Of a stretch of 64,000 nt of DNA, positions 59,109 through 64,000 are shown in pieces; the stretch's first letter is position 1, and each line of letters opens with the position of its first letter. Position numbers and translations under genes: made by a program. Origin of the DNA: Clostridium sp. BSD9I1 (lineage in GTDB: Bacteria > Bacillota > Clostridia > Clostridiales > Clostridiaceae); assembly GCF_900185645.1 (NCBI RefSeq), contig NZ_FYAM01000024.1, forward strand, positions 354,251-418,250, given 5' to 3'. The notes beneath the pieces were generated by a model. It did not search any database and had not been told where the DNA came from. It saw nothing but the letters and a program-made list of their open reading frames with translations.

Positions 59109-59915
59109 TTATTTACTTTCTTTGATTGTATTAGAATTTGAAACCTTAATAGTGTTTTTAGCTATTGAAAAATAAGCAAGTGCTACAAAAACTATTCCAC
59201 CAATCATGTTTCCTAGCGTTACGAATATAAGATTGTGGAAAAGTCCACCTAATGTTACTGCTCCACTGTGTGGAATTAAAAGTCCTATTGAAAGCAATGT
59301 CATATTCGCTACTGAATGCTCAAATCCTGCTGTTATAAATGCAAATAGACACCAAAATATCATAATTAATTTTCCAGCTTCTTCTTTCATCTTAAAAGAA
59401 CACCATACTGCTAAGCATACAAGCAAATTACAAAGTATTCCTCTATATAATAATTGATCCCAAGGTAAGTTCATTTTTGTTTCACTAGCTTTTACTATAA
59501 AGCTTGCTACTGGTCCTGATGCAAGTCCACTTTTTACATACATAAGTGCTAAAAGTGCTGAACCTATGAAATTTCCAACATATGATACAATCCAAACTTT
59601 AAAGGTCTCCCCCCAAGTTGTTTTTTTATCTAAAGAAGATACTGTCATGACCATGTTGTTACCTGTGAATAATTCTGATCCTGCCATTATTACGAGACTT
59701 AATGCAATTCCAAATGAAGCTCCCATTAAAACTTTAGTAGCTGGTGAATTTGCTGCACTAAAAATTCCACCTATTGTAAAGATAAGTATTATACCAATTC
59801 CTACATAAATTCCTGCTAATGCTGATGATATTGTATAACCAAAAGGATTGCTTTTTAATAATTTTGCTTTTGCCTCTCCTGCATTACCAACTTTGTTAAT
59901 TTCTTCACCAAACAT
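59109..59915 (-). CDS. FNT-family anion channel (probable hydrosulfide channel)
   Basis: The 268-residue channel has the formate/nitrite transporter fold with six spans: AGIYVGIGIILIFTIGGIFS, ASFGIALSLVIMAGSELFTG, NNMVMTVSSLDKK, YVGNFIGSALLALMYVKSG and CLFAFITAGFEHSVANMTLL-type segments. The conserved central His is in FEHSVANM and the Thr/Lys gate in SELFTGN. Because it leads the asrABC operon, as in Clostridioides difficile where this member passes HS-, it likely exports the sulfide made by AsrABC. Nitrite or formate transport is the alternative. GAGGAG precedes the ATG. Confidence 0.9.
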   Translation of the reverse strand: MFGEEINKVGNAGEAKAKLLKSNPFGYTISSALAGIYVGIGIILIFTIGGIFSAANSPATKVLMGASFGIALSLVIMAGSELFTGNNMVMTVSSLDKKTTWGETFKVWIVSYVGNFIGSALLALMYVKSGLASGPVASFIVKASETKMNLPWDQLLYRGILCNLLVCLAVWCSFKMKEEAGKLIMIFWCLFAFITAGFEHSVANMTLLSIGLLIPHSGAVTLGGLFHNLIFVTLGNMIGGIVFVALAYFSIAKNTIKVSNSNTIKESK

Positions 59916-59945
59916 GATAGATCTCCTCTCTAATCAATTTACATA

Positions 59946-59962
59946 TATGATTTTAAATCATA
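59946..59962. promoter_or_regulatory. Small palindrome in the FNT-asrABC leader
   Basis: TATGATTTTAAATCATA is symmetric about its central base. ATGAT-N5-ATCAT resembles loosely an FNR-type half-site pair. It lies 31 bases before the channel gene start, near where a -10 region should be. Confidence 0.4.
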
Positions 59963-60006
59963 AAAAGATAAAAGTATGTGATTTTTATCACATACTTTTA
60001 TCTTTT
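59963..60006 (-). promoter_or_regulatory. 20-bp perfect palindrome with Crp-type core before FNT-asrABC
   Basis: Arms AAAAGATAAAAGTATGTGAT and its exact complement flank TTTT. The core 59977-59992 is TGTGA-TTTTTA-TCACA, an exact match to the Crp-type TGTGA-N6-TCACA consensus. It is 48-90 bases before the channel start. As DNA it suits a Crp/Fnr regulator; as RNA on the minus strand it is also a hairpin followed by TTTTTATG and may end upstream transcripts. Confidence 0.65.
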
Positions 60007-60071
60007 ATAAATATTTTTTATAATTTTGTGATTATTAAATTTAAAATAAAATGTAACATTTATTATTTGTT

Positions 60072-60420
60072 TCGTACAAGTTCTTGCAAATTCCTGAGCT
60101 GCTGTACTAAAATATTTTTGCGTTCCAAGGCTTAAAATATTTTAGAAATTCAGCTCACTGAATTTCATCCTTTAGCAGTTTTAATGAATACATATTTAAT
60201 GCTAGAGAGTATATAGTTTTCATCGTAGAAGGTATTGAATGAGCCTTAAAACGGCTTTATTTATAAACTCAAAATACCGTTAAGAGCCTTCTACTGTCTG
60301 AACAATAGTGAGTTTAGAAGGCTTAGGGATTTTTAATTTATAAATATTAGCCGTTATTAGCGAGATGAACCACCTTCATAGATGAAAATTATATACGACC
60401 CCAGCATTAAATATATCGTA
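60072..60420 (+). repeat. Composite structured repeat, copy G (partial linker - type II)
   Basis: A diverged linker end (60072-60187, with AAATTCAG/CTGAATTT) leads to a type II module 60188-60420, tip arms CCTTCTA/TAGAAGG, apical part CTGAACAATAGTGAG. It ends 6 bases before the stop of the chemotaxis receptor gene and separates it from the FNT operon. Confidence 0.87.
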
Positions 60421-60426
60421 ATATTT

Positions 60427-62124
60427 TTATACTTTGAATTTTGCAACCATACCTTGAAGCTTATTGACACTTTCACTTGTGGTATTTATAAGTTCAAGCA
60501 CTTCATTTGATTTATCAAAAACTTCAGTAGTACTTTCTGCAATACTTTCAGTACCTTGTGCTGTTTCATTATTGGATGCAGCAACTCCACCAATGGACTT
60601 TGTTACATTTTCCATAGAAACTGTTATTTCATCTAATACTTTGCTTAGACTTGAAACAAAATCTTCCATGTAAGCAGCATTCTTATAGTATTGTTCACCA
60701 GTATTTACGAGAGCCTCATAATCCTTTATTACATTTTGTTTAATAAAGTCTAATATCTCACTTGAACTTTCACTTAAATTTCCCACAGAATCTATTACTT
60801 GTTTTGTGACTTGTTGAATTTTACTTACAGCATTCTTTGAGTCCTCTGAAAGTTTTTTAATTTCATTAGCTACAACTGCAAACCCTCTACCAGCTTCCCC
60901 TGCTCTTGCTGCCTCAATAGATGCATTTAGTGCAAGTAGATTTGTTTGTGAAGCTATTTGTAGAATTGCATCAGTAAGCAAACTAATTTCCTCTACTGCT
61001 TTTGATTGCTCTATAGCATCAGTTAATTTTTTATTAGCTGCCATACCTATTGTTTGTGCAGTTTGCTGAGCAGCCACTGCATTTTGTTTTAACTCTTCTG
61101 CATGCTTACTGATTTCCTTTATAACTTCAGTTCCATTTTCAGCTTTAGAAGAAATATCTTCAATAGCCTTTTCAATTTCTATAGCTGATGCATCCATTTC
61201 CTCTGTTGAAGCTGCAGATTCTTCCATGCTTGCTGCCATTTCTTCTGTGGTTTTCAGTACATTACCAATTTGTAATGTGAGATCTTGTATATTATTATTT
61301 GTTTTATTAACTATATTACCTACCTGAGAAGATTCACACGTAATTGTAGATATTATATTTCTAAAAGAATCTTGAAGTAAATTTATATTTTTGGCAAGTT
61401 CTCCGATCTCATCATTACTTTTCACTTCAATATGCTGAGTTAAGTCTCCTTCGCTACTTGCCATTTCACGAAGTTTGGTTAATACATTAAAAATAGGCTT
61501 TACAACTTTCTTAGAAACATACGACCATGCCATAATAAGTATTATTATAGCTATAATAATTGAAATTCCCATTATGCCCATTGTTACATATATGTCTCTT
61601 TGTATATCTGCAATAACATTTTTTATATTTTCATTGGAGCTGTTCTTAAACTTATCTACTTGTTCATTTACTTCCTGTGCCATTTTATCAAATTTAAGCA
61701 TTGTAACATTTCCTTTACTAGGACCTCCAGTAATATATGCATTGGCCATAACTTTACCAGTTTCATAATAAGGCTCAAAAGCTTTTTCAATAGCCTGTAC
61801 CTCATCAGTGTTTCCAGGATTAATTTCTATAAGCTCCTGTAAATTTTTCTTGGCACCCTTAGCATGTTCTTCTGCCTTTTCAAAGCCGTCATTATAGCCT
61901 TCTTCCCCTCTTGTTGCGCTAATATCTGTAAGCCACTGTTGAACTTGAACAACGTTTAACTTTAACTCCTCTGCCTTTGAAAGCGTAGCAAAGTATTTTT
62001 CATTCATTTGTTTTACTTCTAATAAATTATTTTGCACAGCCCTAATTTGGGCAATTGTGATACTCGTAAAAAGAATAAACATCATAAAAATGGGCAATAT
62101 GATTTTTATTTTTATACTTTTCAT
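60427..62124 (-). CDS. Methyl-accepting chemotaxis protein
   Basis: The 565-residue receptor has an N-terminal span (about 7-26), an extracellular helical sensor (about 30-178, 4HB-type length), a second span (about 180-203), a HAMP domain ([20 protein letters not shown]) and a cytoplasmic signalling domain with the conserved tip [20 protein letters not shown] and [20 protein letters not shown]. It signals to CheA/CheW; no pentapeptide receptor-modification tail is seen. The ligand is unknown. Copy G of the repeat lies at its 3' end. Confidence 0.94.
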   Translation of the reverse strand: MKSIKIKIILPIFMMFILFTSITIAQIRAVQNNLLEVKQMNEKYFATLSKAEELKLNVVQVQQWLTDISATRGEEGYNDGFEKAEEHAKGAKKNLQELIEINPGNTDEVQAIEKAFEPYYETGKVMANAYITGGPSKGNVTMLKFDKMAQEVNEQVDKFKNSSNENIKNVIADIQRDIYVTMGIMGISIIIAIIILIMAWSYVSKKVVKPIFNVLTKLREMASSEGDLTQHIEVKSNDEIGELAKNINLLQDSFRNIISTITCESSQVGNIVNKTNNNIQDLTLQIGNVLKTTEEMAASMEESAASTEEMDASAIEIEKAIEDISSKAENGTEVIKEISKHAEELKQNAVAAQQTAQTIGMAANKKLTDAIEQSKAVEEISLLTDAILQIASQTNLLALNASIEAARAGEAGRGFAVVANEIKKLSEDSKNAVSKIQQVTKQVIDSVGNLSESSSEILDFIKQNVIKDYEALVNTGEQYYKNAAYMEDFVSSLSKVLDEITVSMENVTKSIGGVAASNNETAQGTESIAESTTEVFDKSNEVLELINTTSESVNKLQGMVAKFKV

Positions 62125-62296
62125 TTTTTATTTCATCCCCTTCTAATTGCTAAATACTTGATATAATCCTGCATTTTTTTATTGTAAACTAATTTAGTTA
62201 CATATGTATCTAATATTTTTTACAATTTTATAAACAATCAAAGTTTTATTTATGCATTTACTATATTATTCGTAACAACTAACGATAACTAAACAT

Positions 62297-62325
62297 ACCA
62301 CTTGCTATGTAAGCGGCACTTTTAT
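62297..62325 (+). repeat. Half-arm relative of the asrC hairpin
   Basis: ACCACTTGCTATGTAAGCGG and CACTTTTAT resemble one arm of the 56232 hairpin (minus-strand GCCACTTGTCATGTGGGTGG CACTT read in two parts). The opposing arm is missing, so this is likely a degraded copy. Confidence 0.4.
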
Positions 62326-62386
62326 TGCATAAACTAAGATTTAAGGAATATATTTATATTGGTTAATATTAAAAGGAGTAGTTACA

Positions 62387-62887
62387 ATGACAAACATATT
62401 TAAAGTCAATAATAAAAAAAGTATTCTGTTGTTGATTATCATCATAGTTCTAACAGAAGGAGCTGGAACCTTATCTGGATTTCTAGGAATGTCAAACAGA
62501 GAAAATTATGCAAACTTAATAAAGCCAGCATTCTCTCCTCCAGGATGGGTCTTTGCAGTTGTGTGGCCAATACTATATTTACTTATGTCCATTGCCCTTT
62601 ATAGAATATTATTATTAAAAAAGGAAGGGAAAGATGTTACACGAGCACTTGTATATTATTTCATTCAATTTGGCTTGAATTTACTTTGGACATTCATATT
62701 TTTTAGATTTAACCTTTATGGACTAGCTTTCATAGAATTACTTGTACTTCTTGTGTTTATTCTTTTAACCACCTTTGAGTTTGGAAAACATGATAAGATA
62801 TCAGCTTATCTTTTAATTCCTTATATACTTTGGGTATCTTTTGCAGGAGTTTTGAATTTTTCTATATGGATGCTTAATGAAATGTGA
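62387..62887 (+). CDS. TspO/MBR family membrane protein
   Basis: The 166-residue protein has five membrane helices and TspO/peripheral-benzodiazepine-receptor landmarks: ENYANLIKPAFSPPGWVFAV, VWPILYLLMSIALYRILLLK, FGLNLLWTFIFFRFNLYG and LIPYILWVSFAGVLNFSIWM. TspO proteins bind tetrapyrroles and may handle stress signals; no ligand can be assigned. AAGGAG is 9-10 bases before the ATG. Confidence 0.92.
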   Translation: MTNIFKVNNKKSILLLIIIIVLTEGAGTLSGFLGMSNRENYANLIKPAFSPPGWVFAVVWPILYLLMSIALYRILLLKKEGKDVTRALVYYFIQFGLNLLWTFIFFRFNLYGLAFIELLVLLVFILLTTFEFGKHDKISAYLLIPYILWVSFAGVLNFSIWMLNEM

Positions 62888-62905
62888 GAAAAAATCCAGA
62901 GCATT

Positions 62906-62947
62906 TTTTCTAGGTATTAGGTACAAGGTACCTAAAAACTCTTTGCC
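62906..62947. repeat. Short palindrome of the TAGGTACC family
   Basis: TTAGGTAC-AAG-GTACCTAA is a perfect 8-bp stem between convergent genes, preceded by TTTTTTCTAGGTA. It recalls the TAGGTACTAG motifs near 24780, 36800 and 39928. Confidence 0.4.
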
Positions 62948-62953
62948 TGTTTT

Positions 62954-63634
62954 CTATTTCCTAAAAAACTCTGCCAGCTTTTCTCTGTCTTTTACTATTA
63001 TTCTTCTTTTATCTGTAACTATGAGTTCATGTTCCTTAAGTTCTTTAATTGCTCTAGATATAGTTTCTCTGGAGCTTCCAAGCATTTCTGCTATATCGTT
63101 TACAGCAATATTTAAAGCTATTTCTTCTCCCTCTTTAACAGTTTTCCCATAGTCTTTAGATAACTTCCAAAGCTTTGCTGCTACCTTTCTTTCTATTTTT
63201 AAAGGAACAGTATTTTTAAGCTGTCTATAAAGTCTTCTTATTTTTTTAGACATGGAGCATATTATCTTATAATTGAAATCCCAATCAAGACTCATTGCTT
63301 TCATAAAATTATCTTTAGGTATTGATAAAATTAACGAAGTTTCATAGGCATCTGCACTAATCGATGCAAATTTACCATCCATTATAACTTCATTTATTAC
63401 ATAATTCTTTCCTAATATATACACTATCTTCTTTTGTCCACCTTCAGATAATCTATAAAGTACTACATTTCCTTCCACTACAATATATATATTAGTAACT
63501 TCTGTCTTTTCCATAAAGAGATTTTCACCTTTTTTAATCTTCAGCATACTAGCTCTTTCTGTTAAAGCTTTCAAAGCTTCCTTATCTATTCCTTTAAATA
63601 TATCTATATTATCAATATAATTTTTAGCATCCAT
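62954..63634 (-). CDS. Crp/Fnr-family transcriptional regulator
   Basis: The 226-residue regulator has a cyclic-nucleotide-fold sensor (about 12-125, KKGENLFMEKTEVTNIYIVV and EGNVVLYRLSEGGQKKIVYI), a dimer helix and a winged helix with AVNDIAEMLGSSRETISRAI. The recognition helix reads R189-E190-T-I-S-R194, which lines up with Crp residues R180, E181 and R185 that read TGTGA. The sensor lacks the cAMP-binding R-S pair and the FNR cysteine cluster, so its signal is unknown. The palindrome before FNT-asrABC is an obvious candidate target. Confidence 0.9.
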   Translation of the reverse strand: MDAKNYIDNIDIFKGIDKEALKALTERASMLKIKKGENLFMEKTEVTNIYIVVEGNVVLYRLSEGGQKKIVYILGKNYVINEVIMDGKFASISADAYETSLILSIPKDNFMKAMSLDWDFNYKIICSMSKKIRRLYRQLKNTVPLKIERKVAAKLWKLSKDYGKTVKEGEEIALNIAVNDIAEMLGSSRETISRAIKELKEHELIVTDKRRIIVKDREKLAEFFRK

Positions 63635-63710
63635 ACTTCACACCGCCAAGCTATAATTTAATTCTTTATCATTATATAGTTTACCCCAAGTTATTGGCTT
63701 CGTAAACAAT

Positions 63711-64000
63711 ATAGAAATATTACGACCGTTTTTAATGCTCTTGGTTGCATAGAATTTTCATCTAAGAAGACGTTCATTTCGCTAAAAACAGCTAATATTT
63801 ATAAATTCAAAATTCCTAAACCTCCTAAACTCGCCGTAGCTCAGACAGTAGGAGGTTTTTAACGAAATTTTCAATTTATAAATAAAGCCGTTTTAAAGCT
63901 TATTCAATGTCTTCTACGATGAAAATTTTATACTCCCATAGCATTAAAAAGTTCTTCATGTGAACTGCTAAAGGAAGAAATTCAGATAACTGAATTTCAT
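63711..64000 (-). repeat. Composite structured repeat, copy H (type II and start of linker; cut by window edge)
   Basis: Type II module 63721-63955 has tip arms CCTCCTA/TAGGAGG, apical CTCGCCGTAGCTCAGACAG and outer arms AGAAGAC/GTCTTCT, where other copies have AGAAAGC/GCTTTCT. From 63956 the linker starts (AAATTCAG/CTGAATTT). The orientation equals copy A, so a type I module should follow beyond the window. Confidence 0.9.

Overview
The window is chromosomal DNA of a low-GC, spore-forming, strictly anaerobic Firmicute, most likely a Clostridium in the broad sense. This rests on the strong AT bias, AAGGAG/GGAGG ribosome sites with frequent TTG and GTG starts, a V/A-type ATPase operon, the anaerobic sulfite reductase asrABC, an FprA-type flavodiiron protein, and sporulation genes (ytfIJ-like, CotF-like coat proteins, DUF2935). 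I do not assign a species. No tRNA, rRNA, CRISPR array, prophage or transposase gene was seen.

Layout. 1-7.2 kb: V-type ATPase operon on the minus strand (G/H-C-I-K-F-E-A-B, subunit B cut by the window edge). 7.5-9.6 kb: SsuBC/TauBC-type ABC transporter without a binding protein, then a TPR protein. 9.6-12.8 kb: membrane transglutaminase-like protein, recX, M16 peptidase. 13.1-14.6 kb: modAB without modC. 14.7-16.8 kb: tandem CAP-domain lipoproteins. 17.2-18.7 kb: flotillin-like protein. 18.9-24.1 kb: a BceRS/BceAB-type antimicrobial-peptide sensing and detoxification module with a matching operator. 24.1-30.2 kb: flavin reductase, DUF4912 plus GH57 branching enzyme, preQ1 riboswitch plus QueT, DMT-type protein, MATE exporter. 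31-45.8 kb: flavodiiron protein, repeat-bearing ferritin-like protein, coat and ytfIJ sporulation genes, DNA glycosylase, degenerate AlaX-like protein, a lone infC, and SAM riboswitch plus metNIQ. 46-56.2 kb: Asp-box-like protein, DUF2935, PNPOx protein, Ogt, a CLC of probable fluoride type, and a CPBP protease. 56.3-63.6 kb: hydrosulfide-type FNT channel plus asrABC with a large operator-like palindrome, a chemotaxis receptor, TspO, and a Crp/Fnr regulator.

The most unusual content is a family of non-coding, highly folded repeats found only from 30.2 kb onward. A full copy is 660-840 bp: a type I giant hairpin module (about 170-300 bp), a linker of about 220-300 bp carrying small hairpins, and a type II giant hairpin module (about 240 bp) in inverted orientation. 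Eight copies or part-copies occur (30165, 34441, 47760, 49286, 52251, 55426, 60072, 63711), mostly within a few bases of stop codons and often between convergent genes. Paired arms differ between copies by compensatory changes while an apical motif stays nearly constant, so I read it as a mobile element encoding a structured RNA. A second, roughly 70-bp repeat has inserted at the same site in two of the type I modules.

Gene systems that fit together: asrABC with an FNT channel exports the HS- made from sulfite, and a TGTGA-N6-TCACA palindrome stands before the operon while a Crp/Fnr protein with an RETISR recognition helix lies 3 kb away; the Bce-type operator lies before the ABC operon; the SAM and preQ1 riboswitches control methionine and queuosine-precursor uptake. 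All assignments are by eye from motifs; no database search was possible.
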